Origin: Hyphomonas pacifica
GTDB lineage: Bacteria; Pseudomonadota; Alphaproteobacteria; Caulobacterales; Hyphomonadaceae
DNA length: 64,000 nt
Direction of reading: 5' to 3'
Assembly: GCF_000682675.1 (NCBI RefSeq)
Contig: NZ_AWFA01000012.1
Location: 62,001-126,000 of the forward strand
Shown here: positions 8,464-18,496 of the stretch, in pieces
How the letters are laid out: the number at the start of each line of letters is the position of its first letter
How positions within the stretch are numbered: the stretch's first letter is position 1
The notes under the pieces: model-generated
Told to the model about the DNA's origin: nothing
What the model saw: the letters and a program-made list of their open reading frames with translations, nothing else
Database searches by the model: none
Translations under genes and position numbers: made by a program

Positions 8464-9423
8464 ATGAGCATGACATATCTCGACTTCGAAAAGCCCATTG
8501 CGGAGCTGGACGCGAAAATTTCCGAACTGGAGGCGCTTGCCGCCAGCAAGGATGGTCCGTCAATCAAGGACGAGCTGACAAAGCTGAAGGCCAAGTCCAC
8601 CAAACAACTTAAGGACCTTTACAAGGATCTGAGCGCATGGCGCAAAACCCAGGTAGCCCGGCATCCGGATCGTCCGCATTTCTCGGATTTTATTGAGAAC
8701 ATATTCGAGGACTTCGAAGAACTGGCTGGCGACCGCGTCTACGGCAATGACGACGCCATTGTCGGCGGCTTGGCCCGCTTCAAGGGGCGTCCGGTCGTGA
8801 TCATGGGCCACGAGAAGGGGCGCACCATAGAGAAGCGCCTGAAGCACAATTTCGGCATGGCGCACCCTGAAGGCTATCGCAAGGCCGTGCGTCTGATGGA
8901 TCTGGCCGAGAAGTTTGATCTGCCCGTGCTCAGCTTCCCGGATACGCAAGGCGCCTATCCCGGCAAGGGCGGTGAAGAGCGTGGACAGGCAGAAGCCATT
9001 GCCCGCGGCACCCAGCGCGGCCTGTCGCTGGGAGTTCCGTTCGTCACGCTGATCATTGGCGAAGGCATGTCTGGCGGCGCGATTGGCATCGCAGCGGCCA
9101 ACAAGGTGTTGATGATGGAGCATGCCATTTATTCCGTGATCTCTCCGGAAGGCTGCGCATCCATCCTGTATCGTGATGCCGGAAAGGCCAAGGATGCTGC
9201 TGAAGCGATGAAGATCACCGCGCCAGACCTTCTGAAAACGAAGGTCATCGATGATGTGGTGAAGGAGCCTGTCGGCGGCGCGCATCGCGATCCGAAACGG
9301 GCGATGGCGAATGCGGCGAAGGCTCTCGATGCGGCTCTGAAAGAGCTGGAAGGCATGAGCCCGGCTGAGCTGCGCACCCAACGCAAGGAGCGTTTCTACG
9401 CCATTGGCCGCGAAGGGCTGTAG
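8464..9423 (+). CDS. accA: Acetyl-CoA carboxylase carboxyltransferase subunit alpha
   Basis: A 319-residue protein, the normal length for AccA. With AccD it transfers carboxyl groups from carboxybiotin to acetyl-CoA, giving malonyl-CoA for fatty acid synthesis. It has the N-terminal coiled coil seen in AccA (about 8-60) and the crotonase-like carboxyltransferase core with FPDTQGAYPGKGGEERGQAE, EGMSGGAIGIAAANKVLMM and SPEGCASILYRDAGKA. It is followed 26 bases later by thiL. The unlinked position relative to accD or accBC is usual in Proteobacteria. Confidence 0.98.
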   Translation: MSMTYLDFEKPIAELDAKISELEALAASKDGPSIKDELTKLKAKSTKQLKDLYKDLSAWRKTQVARHPDRPHFSDFIENIFEDFEELAGDRVYGNDDAIVGGLARFKGRPVVIMGHEKGRTIEKRLKHNFGMAHPEGYRKAVRLMDLAEKFDLPVLSFPDTQGAYPGKGGEERGQAEAIARGTQRGLSLGVPFVTLIIGEGMSGGAIGIAAANKVLMMEHAIYSVISPEGCASILYRDAGKAKDAAEAMKITAPDLLKTKVIDDVVKEPVGGAHRDPKRAMANAAKALDAALKELEGMSPAELRTQRKERFYAIGREGL

Positions 9424-9449
9424 TGCCGTAGGCCCGCTGGCCTGACCAA

Positions 9450-10391
9450 ATGCCCGAGAAGGACTGGATCTCCAGCTATTTTGCCCCTCTGGCCCGGTCA
9501 TCCGGGGCGGCGGGACTCATGGATGATGTTGCGGAAATGACCCCCTCCGGCGACGCGCCTGTGGTCGTGACCGTTGATGCAATGGTGGAGGGCATTCACT
9601 TCCGCGCGGATGATCCTTTGGCATCTGTCGCACGGAAGCTGGTCCGAGTGAATGTTTCGGACATCTATTCTGCTGGGGCTTTGCCCACCGAAGCTCTGCT
9701 GACGCTCGGCTGGCCGGAGCAGCGACCGGAAGCTGAGCTGGCAGACTTCGCCACAGCCTTCGGGCACGAGCTGGCCGTACATGGTATCCAGTTGTTGGGC
9801 GGCGATACGGTGAAGGCACCTGCAGGCCTGTTTCTGTCTCTTACTCTGACGGGTGTTTGCCAGGGGGCGCGGCCAGTGCGCCGAAACGGGGCAAAGCCGG
9901 GGCAGGATGTGTGGCTGACAGGCCAGATCGGGGCGGCTTGTCTTGGCTTTGATGCGCTGGGTCGCGGCGATAAAGATGATCGCTGGGTCTATGCCTATCA
10001 AGAACCGCGCTTGCCTTATGCCGATATTGCCACTCTTGTGGCGCGCTATGCATCCGCCGCGATGGATGTTTCGGACGGACTGCTGGGGGACGCTGCTCAG
10101 ATGGCAAAAGCCTCCGGATGCGGGATTGAAATCAATCTCGAAAATATTTCTGTTGCCGGAAATTCCCGTGACCTGTCCGAAATTCTACGGCTCACAACAT
10201 GGGGAGATGACTATCAGATCCTGTTTTCAGCCGAAAAAAACAAGCGCGATGAAATTCTCTCGTTTGCCTCTGCCTCTGTAATGGACATTGGGGTTGTGGG
10301 TGAAATGGCTTCAGATTGCGGCCTGAAGGCCATCTGGAGGGGGGAGGCTGTTAACCTCCCAGAAACCCTCGGCTTTGAGCATGGCTGGTGA
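9450..10391 (+). CDS. thiL: Thiamine-monophosphate kinase
   Basis: A 313-residue member of the PurM/ThiL superfamily, phosphorylating thiamine monophosphate to thiamine diphosphate. Family features include the N-terminal DDVAEM segment with Asp pairs for Mg-ATP, TVDAMVEGIHF, NVSDIYSAGALPTEALLTLG, and GGDTVKAPAGLFLSLTLTG, followed by the C-terminal AMDVSDGLLGDAAQM block. In many alphaproteobacteria thiL follows nusB; here it lies between accA and hppA. The ATG at 9450 is 26 bases after accA, so it is probably cotranscribed. Confidence 0.96.
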   Translation: MPEKDWISSYFAPLARSSGAAGLMDDVAEMTPSGDAPVVVTVDAMVEGIHFRADDPLASVARKLVRVNVSDIYSAGALPTEALLTLGWPEQRPEAELADFATAFGHELAVHGIQLLGGDTVKAPAGLFLSLTLTGVCQGARPVRRNGAKPGQDVWLTGQIGAACLGFDALGRGDKDDRWVYAYQEPRLPYADIATLVARYASAAMDVSDGLLGDAAQMAKASGCGIEINLENISVAGNSRDLSEILRLTTWGDDYQILFSAEKNKRDEILSFASASVMDIGVVGEMASDCGLKAIWRGEAVNLPETLGFEHGW

Positions 10392-10400
10392 GGATCTGGG

Positions 10401-10410
10401 CTGACTCGCC
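10401..10410. repeat. 10-bp inverted repeat copy, right of thiL
   Basis: CTGACTCGCC is the exact reverse complement of the copy at 8430-8439, so the two flank accA-thiL in opposite orientation. It is followed by CTCTAAGCGAG, again giving a CTCGC/GCGAG dyad. Confidence 0.25.
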
Positions 10411-10462
10411 CTCTAAGCGAGCAATATTGCCTATAAGGAACGGGGCGGGCAGGTTAGATACC

Positions 10463-10468
10463 TATAAT
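10463..10468 (+). promoter_or_regulatory. Possible -10 element upstream of hppA
   Basis: A perfect TATAAT hexamer lies 66 bases upstream of the hppA ATG in the 143-base gap after thiL. No convincing TTGACA-like -35 is visible 17 bases upstream, so the promoter call is tentative. Confidence 0.3.
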
Positions 10469-10534
10469 AAGCAGTACATGATCAGGGTATAACCTGGCGT
10501 TGAAGTCTGTTTTTTCAGGGAGGAAACCTAACCC

Positions 10535-12688
10535 ATGTGGTATTATCTCGCTCTAGCAGCGGGCGTCTTGTCAGTCCTCTATGGCTGGCTTCAGATCAAT
10601 TCGATCATGAAGGCCCCGTCGGGTGATGCGCGAATGCGCGAAATCGCCCAAGCAATTCAGGAAGGCGCAAACGCCTATCTCGGCCGTCAATACCGGACCA
10701 TTGCCATTGTCGGCGTGGTCGTCGTGGTGCTTCTGGCCATCGCATTCCGCAACTGGCATGCGCCCCTCGGCTTTATCATTGGCGCTGTTCTTTCAGGCGC
10801 TGCTGGCTTTATCGGCATGAAAGTGTCTGTACAGGCAAACGTGCGCACGACGGAAGCCGCCAAGTCCGGTCTGAATGCCGGTCTCAAAATGGCGTTCAAA
10901 TCCGGTGCGATCACAGGCATGCTTGTTGTCGGCCTCGCGCTGCTGGGCATCGTGATCTATTACGGTCTGCTGACCAAGGTGGTTGGTCTCGACCTTGCGG
11001 TTGAGGGAGAAAAGCGCCAGATCATCGACTCTCTTGTCGCGCTCGGCTTCGGCGCCTCTCTGATCTCGATTTTTGCTCGTCTGGGCGGCGGTATCTTCAC
11101 CAAGGGTGCGGACGTTGGTGGCGACATGGTCGGCAAGGTCGAAGCAGGTATCCCGGAGGATGATCCACGCAACGCTGCCACGATTGCAGACAATGTGGGC
11201 GATAATGTTGGTGACTGTGCTGGCATGGCGGCTGACCTGTTCGAGACCTATGCCGTGACCTTGGTCGCGACCATGGTACTCGGCGCAATCTATTTTGCGG
11301 GCTCCAGCTATATCACCGAGATAATGCTGTTGCCGCTGGCGATTGCCGCAGTTTGCATTCTGACATCCATTGTCGGCACGTTCTTTGTGAACCTTGGCGC
11401 TGGCAAGACGGATGTCATGGGTGCGTTGTATAAGGGCCTGATCGTGACAGGTGTCTTGTCGATTGGCGGCCTGGCGCTGGCCATTGCGACCGTCATGCCG
11501 GCAGGTTTCGGTGTCATGGATGGTGCAGCGGCTGAACTGGGCCTGACCGGAGAAATCACTGGGCTAGACCTGTTCCTCTGCGGTGTGGCCGGTCTGGTCG
11601 TTACCGGGCTGATTGTTGTCATCACAGCTTACTATACCGAGACCAAGTATCGTCCGGTGCGCTCCATCGCACAGGCCTCTGAGTCCGGTCACGGCACGAA
11701 CGTGATTCAGGGTCTGGCAGTGTCGCTTGAGTCAACGGCGCTGCCGGCGCTAGTGATCATTGCGGGCATTATCCTGACCTATAATCTGGCTGGCCTGTTT
11801 GGTATCGCCATCGCAACCACGACCATGCTGGCGCTGGCCGGTATCATCGTCGCGCTGGATGCCTTCGGCCCGGTGACGGACAATGCAGGCGGGATTGCGG
11901 AGATGGCGGAGCTGCCATCAGAAGTGCGTGACACAACCGATGCGCTGGACGCAGTTGGCAACACGACCAAGGCCGTGACCAAGGGCTATGCCATTGGCTC
12001 AGCCGGCCTTGGCGCGCTCGTTCTGTTCGCAGCTTATTCGGAGGATCTCAAATACTTCTCGGCACTCGCCGTGGAGGGGGATTTTTTCTATAATGTCTCC
12101 GTCAACTTCTCGATTGCGAACCCCTATGTCGTGGTTGGCCTTCTGTTTGGCGGCCTGTTGCCCTTCCTGTTCGGCGGCATGTCCATGATGGCAGTCGGCC
12201 GTGCGGCGCAGGCTGTGGTTGAGGAAGTGCGCCGCCAGTTCCGCGAGATGCCCGGGATCATGAAAGGCGAAGTAAAGCCGGATTATGGCCGCGCCGTGGA
12301 CCTGCTAACCAAGGCCGCGATCAAGGAAATGATCGTGCCATCGCTGTTGCCGGTGCTGTCGCCTATTGTGCTGTTTGGTGTGATCTTCGTGATCGCAGGC
12401 AAAGGGGCCGCTTTGGCCGCCGTCGGTGCAATGCTGCTGGGTGTTATCGTGACGGGCCTGTTCGTGGCCATTTCGATGACCTCCGGTGGGGGCGCCTGGG
12501 ACAATGCCAAGAAGTACATTGAAGACGGCCATCATGGCGGCAAGGGCTCTGAAGCCCACAAGGCCGCTGTCACGGGCGATACGGTGGGCGATCCTTACAA
12601 GGATACCGCAGGTCCGGCCGTGAACCCGATGATCAAGATCACGAACATCGTGGCACTGCTTTTGCTGGCGGTTCTGGCCGGCCTGTAG
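10535..12688 (+). CDS. hppA: Proton-translocating membrane pyrophosphatase
   Basis: A 717-residue polytopic protein of the H+-PPase family, which couples pyrophosphate hydrolysis to proton export across the inner membrane. Catalytic and Mg-PPi-binding motifs are present: [40 protein letters not shown], and late in the protein [14 protein letters not shown] and [19 protein letters not shown]. The GNTTKA motif has Lys479, with Thr482 three residues later; the family literature associates this pair with K+-independent pumps (Ala-Ala in K+-dependent ones). An AGGGAGGA ribosome binding site precedes the ATG, and an intrinsic terminator follows the stop, so hppA ends its transcript. Confidence 0.97.
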   Translation: MWYYLALAAGVLSVLYGWLQINSIMKAPSGDARMREIAQAIQEGANAYLGRQYRTIAIVGVVVVVLLAIAFRNWHAPLGFIIGAVLSGAAGFIGMKVSVQANVRTTEAAKSGLNAGLKMAFKSGAITGMLVVGLALLGIVIYYGLLTKVVGLDLAVEGEKRQIIDSLVALGFGASLISIFARLGGGIFTKGADVGGDMVGKVEAGIPEDDPRNAATIADNVGDNVGDCAGMAADLFETYAVTLVATMVLGAIYFAGSSYITEIMLLPLAIAAVCILTSIVGTFFVNLGAGKTDVMGALYKGLIVTGVLSIGGLALAIATVMPAGFGVMDGAAAELGLTGEITGLDLFLCGVAGLVVTGLIVVITAYYTETKYRPVRSIAQASESGHGTNVIQGLAVSLESTALPALVIIAGIILTYNLAGLFGIAIATTTMLALAGIIVALDAFGPVTDNAGGIAEMAELPSEVRDTTDALDAVGNTTKAVTKGYAIGSAGLGALVLFAAYSEDLKYFSALAVEGDFFYNVSVNFSIANPYVVVGLLFGGLLPFLFGGMSMMAVGRAAQAVVEEVRRQFREMPGIMKGEVKPDYGRAVDLLTKAAIKEMIVPSLLPVLSPIVLFGVIFVIAGKGAALAAVGAMLLGVIVTGLFVAISMTSGGGAWDNAKKYIEDGHHGGKGSEAHKAAVTGDTVGDPYKDTAGPAVNPMIKITNIVALLLLAVLAGL

Positions 12689-12707
12689 GGGCCGTTTCCT
12701 TTCAGGG

Positions 12708-12740
12708 AGCCCCCGGTGCATTTGCGCCGGGGGCTTTTTT
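12708..12740 (+). terminator. Intrinsic terminator after hppA
   Basis: AGCCCCCGGTGC and GCGCCGGGGGCT pair around an ATTT loop (12 bp, one G-T pair) and are followed by TTTTTT. It begins 19 bases after the hppA stop, a classic rho-independent terminator separating hppA from katG. Confidence 0.93.
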
Positions 12741-12758
12741 GTTACCGAAAGTATTGAT

Positions 12759-12795
12759 ATAGAAAAATACTATATTTGGTTTGTAAGGTATCAAT
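12759..12795 (+). promoter_or_regulatory. OxyR-like binding site upstream of katG
   Basis: ATAG-N7-CTAT occurs exactly at 12759-12773, matching the half-element of the OxyR consensus (ATAG-N7-CTAT repeated after N7). After exactly seven bases a degraded second element, TTGT-N7-CAAT, occupies 12781-12795. It is 147 bases upstream of the chosen katG start, in an AT-rich stretch unlike the surrounding DNA. OxyR control of katG is well established in Proteobacteria; the assignment here is by pattern only, and no oxyR gene is in the window. Confidence 0.45.
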
Positions 12796-12855
12796 TAGTC
12801 CTATTCTCCTGCTTGGCGTATTGTCGCATAATCGCAGGACAAATCCGGACCATAA

Positions 12856-15150
<2,295 letters not shown>

Positions 15151-15177
15151 TCTGTCCTTGTGCTGAAATGTGAAGAC

Positions 15178-15207
15178 GGCGCTCCGGGAAACCGGGGCGC
15201 CCTTTTT
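15178..15207 (+). terminator. Intrinsic terminator after katG
   Basis: GGCGCTCCGG and CCGGGGCGCC pair (10 bp, one T-G) around a GAAA tetraloop, followed by CTTTTT. It lies 28 bases after the katG stop and touches the end of the convergent rsmA gene. There is no T-tract on the other strand, so it should act mainly on katG transcripts. Confidence 0.9.
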
Positions 15208-16048
15208 ATGACTTTATGAGAGAGGAGGCCATGCGCTGGAACTCTTCCTGCGTCAGCGTCTCGGCACGCGCGGTCGGGTCTATGTCTATGTCCTTCAACC
15301 ATTCAGCCGCCTTGATGCCGTGCCGTTTCGCGAGCGGCTTCAACGCCGCGCGCAGCATCTTGCGTCTTTGTCCGAAGGCTGCGCCGGCGACTTCTTCCAG
15401 CTTGGCCAGATGTGGATAGGCCTCACCTTCTGGTAGGGGATGCAATACAGCTACAGCGCTATCCACTTTTGGCGGTGGGCGGAAAGCGCCCGGTGGCAGG
15501 GTGAACGCCATGTGAGGTTTGGTTACGGCATGGGCCAGAACGGCAAGGCGCCCATAATGGTCTGTTCCCGGCGCAGCGCAGACACGCTCGGCCACTTCCT
15601 TCTGGAACATCAGCGCCATTTCCCCCCGCCATGGACCGGACTTCAGCCAGTTGATGAGCAACGGCGTTCCAACATTATACGGAAGATTTGCTATAATCAT
15701 GGCGGGCGTATCCGCGCCCAGATCTGCCAGCATGGCTTCCCACTTCACCTTGCGGGCATCCTTCAGAATTACGTGCAGGCGACCTTCGGCAAATTCTGGC
15801 CATGTCTTCAGTGCTTCGGCAAAGCGCTGATCCGCCTCTACAGCGATGACTTTGGCAGCGCCATTATCCAACAGGGCCCGCGTCAAGCCGCCGGGGCCGG
15901 GGCCAACTTCGATGACGGTGCGGCCTTCAACCGGCCCAGCCGCCATGGCTGTGCGGCGAAGAATATCCGGATCGAAGAGGAAGTGCTGGCCAAGCGCTTT
16001 TCTGGCGGTCGCCTGTGTCAGGCCGGGAGGTGTGTGTCCAGCGGTCAT
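15206..16048 (-). CDS. rsmA: 16S rRNA adenine dimethyltransferase RsmA (KsgA)
   Basis: A 280-residue SAM-dependent methyltransferase that dimethylates the two adjacent adenines (A1518/A1519 in E. coli numbering) near the 3' end of 16S rRNA. The N-terminal LGQHFLFDPDIL motif, the SAM-binding motif EVGPGPGGLT at 47-56, and the catalytic NLPYNVGTPL at 121-130 are all present, as is the C-terminal helical domain (FGQRRKMLRAAL). The start overlaps the pdxA stop by four bases. It is the last gene of an lptD-surA-pdxA-rsmA set and converges with katG. Confidence 0.98.
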   Translation of the reverse strand: MTAGHTPPGLTQATARKALGQHFLFDPDILRRTAMAAGPVEGRTVIEVGPGPGGLTRALLDNGAAKVIAVEADQRFAEALKTWPEFAEGRLHVILKDARKVKWEAMLADLGADTPAMIIANLPYNVGTPLLINWLKSGPWRGEMALMFQKEVAERVCAAPGTDHYGRLAVLAHAVTKPHMAFTLPPGAFRPPPKVDSAVAVLHPLPEGEAYPHLAKLEEVAGAAFGQRRKMLRAALKPLAKRHGIKAAEWLKDIDIDPTARAETLTQEEFQRMASSLIKS

Positions 16049-17052
16049 GCCGTTCTCTTGCGATTATCCGTCATCAGACGGGCTTGTTTGATGGCTGCGA
16101 TCAGGCTGTCAGGTCGCGCATTGCCTTGGGCGGCGGCGTCATAGCCTGTACCGTGATCGGGGCTGGTGCGGACGATAGGCAGGCCCAGCGTGCTGTTCAC
16201 GCCGCCCCAGAAATCCAGTGTCTTCACAGGGATCAGACCCTGGTCATGTGTCATGGCGATGATGGCATCGAAGCGGCCTGTCAGCGCCTCGGCGAAGACA
16301 GTATCAGCAGAGCGGGCATCGCTCATATTGATACCAACTGCGCGCAACTGCTCTGCAGCAGGATTAATAATGTCAATCTCTTCGCGGCCGATCGTGCCAC
16401 CCTCTCCTGCATGGGGGTTCAAACCGGTGAAGGCAATCTGGGGGTCGAAAATGCCAAAATCCTGCCGCATCGCCGTCGACACGATTTCCCCAAGTGAGAC
16501 CAGTGCGGGCGTCGTCAGAGCATCACAGGCTTCGCGCAGAGGCGCGTGAATCGTGGCAAGGGCTACCCGCAAGCCGCCACCTGTCAGCAGCATGACGGGC
16601 TGTGGGGGTGCCTCAGATTCTGAAGCGCATAGCGCAGCAATGAACTCAGTATGCCCTGGATGCTTGAAACCCGCTCCATACAGGAGGGCTTTATTGATGG
16701 GATTGGTGACAATGGCATCGGCCTGCCCGTCAAGACAGAGGGAGACGGCGGTCTCAATGGCAGCGATGATAGCCGGTGCGGTATCTGCATTCGGCTCGCC
16801 GAGGGCAGGAATGGGCATATTGGCCAGCGCCAGAACAGGCAGGGCCTTCCGGAATATGTCTGAGGCGTCGTCCGGATGGCTGATGACTTCTACCGCCATA
16901 TGCGGCGCATAAAGCTCCGGCGCGCCAATGACGAAGAAACTATGTTCAGGTGAATCGCGCAGCTGTTGCCACGCAGCCATGGTGATCTGTGGGCCAACCC
17001 CGGCAGGGTCGCCCATGGTCAAGGCAAGAGGTTTCGTCACGGTTTTGCTCAC
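16045..17052 (-). CDS. pdxA: 4-hydroxythreonine-4-phosphate dehydrogenase PdxA
   Basis: A 335-residue enzyme of pyridoxal 5'-phosphate biosynthesis (DXP-dependent route), oxidising 4-phosphohydroxy-L-threonine. It starts at a GTG, and the protein has MGDPAGVGP at 13-21. The three divalent-metal ligands expected from the E. coli enzyme are His169, His214 and His269, within TIHAPL, LNPHAGEGGT and MTHDQG; HPGHTEF at 131-137 is also conserved. The gene is translationally coupled to rsmA and lies 39 bases after surA. Confidence 0.97.
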   Translation of the reverse strand: MSKTVTKPLALTMGDPAGVGPQITMAAWQQLRDSPEHSFFVIGAPELYAPHMAVEVISHPDDASDIFRKALPVLALANMPIPALGEPNADTAPAIIAAIETAVSLCLDGQADAIVTNPINKALLYGAGFKHPGHTEFIAALCASESEAPPQPVMLLTGGGLRVALATIHAPLREACDALTTPALVSLGEIVSTAMRQDFGIFDPQIAFTGLNPHAGEGGTIGREEIDIINPAAEQLRAVGINMSDARSADTVFAEALTGRFDAIIAMTHDQGLIPVKTLDFWGGVNSTLGLPIVRTSPDHGTGYDAAAQGNARPDSLIAAIKQARLMTDNRKRTA

Positions 17053-17091
17053 GCCTGCGGTTTTGACCTAAACGCGAGGTGACGCAAGGCC

Positions 17092-18336
17092 CTAGCGATA
17101 GATAATCGTCGCTTCGCGGCGCAGGTCACGCAGTTCACGTTCGGAGATCATGTTGAGTTCCCGGTCTTTCAGGGAGTTCTTCATGTCCTCGCGCGATGGA
17201 AGGGCCTCAGCGCCATCTTCACGGCGGCAGACATACATTACGGCAAGCCCGCGGCCCGCAGAGAAGATCTCCGTTGGTTGGCCAACTTCCGTAGCCAGCA
17301 CTAGCGCTTTGCCTTCAGGGCCCAGTTCATCCACATCAATGTCCTTGAGGTCCGCATAGCGCAGATTGGATTTCGAGTTCGCGGTGCTCTGCACATCGTC
17401 GCAGGATTCAATCGTATCCAGGGCAGCTTTCAGGTCAGCTTCCGAGCCGTCTGTGACTTGAAGACGCTTCAGATCAACTTTTGTGGTCAGCTTTGCAGGT
17501 TCGCGCTTCGCCATAACATTCAGGATATAAACGCCATCAGCCACAGCAATCGGCTGTAGCAGAGCAGGCGGGGCGGACTCCTGAATGGCGCTTGCCAATT
17601 CAGGCTCAAGGTCTTCTGCCGTGATCCAGCCCATGTCACCGCCCGTTGCTGCAGTCGGGGCTGAGGAGATGCGCTGGGCGGCAATGCGGAAGTCCGCGCC
17701 CTGGTTAAGCTGTTCGATAATCGTGCCCGCTGCCTGAAGGGCCTGTTCCTTTGTTTCAGGGTCTGGTGCGTAGAGGAAAATTTCTGCGACGCGGTACTGA
17801 GTCTTTTTCAGGGAGCTGCGAAGACGTTCCATCTGGTCATCCACCTGATTATCGGAAATACGGATACGGCTGCCATAAAGGCCAGACATCACGCGGCTCC
17901 AAGCGATTTCGGCTTTCATCTGGTCTTCAAGGCTAGCCGGATTGACACCAGCTGACAGCAATTGCTGTTTCAGCTGCTCACCGGTCGCGCCGGACTGCCG
18001 AGCCATATCGTCCACGGCGCCATTGATGGCTTCGGGTTCAATCTCCATTTCGTACTCAGACGCTTTTTCAAGCTGCAGCCGCTCATCAATCAGCTGTTCC
18101 AGGGCTTGGCCGGTGATTTGCTGGATCTGCTCCTGGCTGGGCTGTTGCCCCCCGAAGCTGAGCAGCAGAAGACGCGCGCGTTGGCGAACGTCGGAATAGG
18201 AAATCGGCTGGTCGTTAACGATAGCTGCGATACCTTCAAGCGCCAAGCGTTCCTGGCTGCTGGCGTCCTGAGCCGCAGCGGTGCCTGTCAGGGACAGCGC
18301 AAAAACCGAGAGAGCGGCAAAGATCTGACGTACCAT
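17092..18336 (-). CDS. surA: Periplasmic chaperone / peptidyl-prolyl isomerase SurA
   Basis: A 414-residue secreted protein with a clear signal peptide (1-22, ending GTAAAQ). It has a SurA N-terminal chaperone domain (IAAIVNDQPISYSDVRQRAR onward), one recognisable parvulin domain (about 180-285, with TGGDMGWITAEDLEPELA), and a degenerate C-terminal region. E. coli SurA has two parvulin repeats, so this is the shorter one-domain arrangement often seen in alphaproteobacteria. It escorts outer-membrane proteins, LptD among them, and is encoded directly downstream of lptD. Confidence 0.93.
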   Translation of the reverse strand: MVRQIFAALSVFALSLTGTAAAQDASSQERLALEGIAAIVNDQPISYSDVRQRARLLLLSFGGQQPSQEQIQQITGQALEQLIDERLQLEKASEYEMEIEPEAINGAVDDMARQSGATGEQLKQQLLSAGVNPASLEDQMKAEIAWSRVMSGLYGSRIRISDNQVDDQMERLRSSLKKTQYRVAEIFLYAPDPETKEQALQAAGTIIEQLNQGADFRIAAQRISSAPTAATGGDMGWITAEDLEPELASAIQESAPPALLQPIAVADGVYILNVMAKREPAKLTTKVDLKRLQVTDGSEADLKAALDTIESCDDVQSTANSKSNLRYADLKDIDVDELGPEGKALVLATEVGQPTEIFSAGRGLAVMYVCRREDGAEALPSREDMKNSLKDRELNMISERELRDLRREATIIYR

Positions 18337-18496
18337 TTATGGCCTCCGTTGAGTGCCCCACCGGGCCCCATGGCGTACTGTTCAAGCGGACCATACAAGT
18401 CCTGTGGGCCTGCGCAACGTATCAGGGCAGTGCCCCCTGATATCTTACAGGAAATTAGGAAAAGCGCGGCAGGTCCAACGCGGCGGTTTGGTCGAA

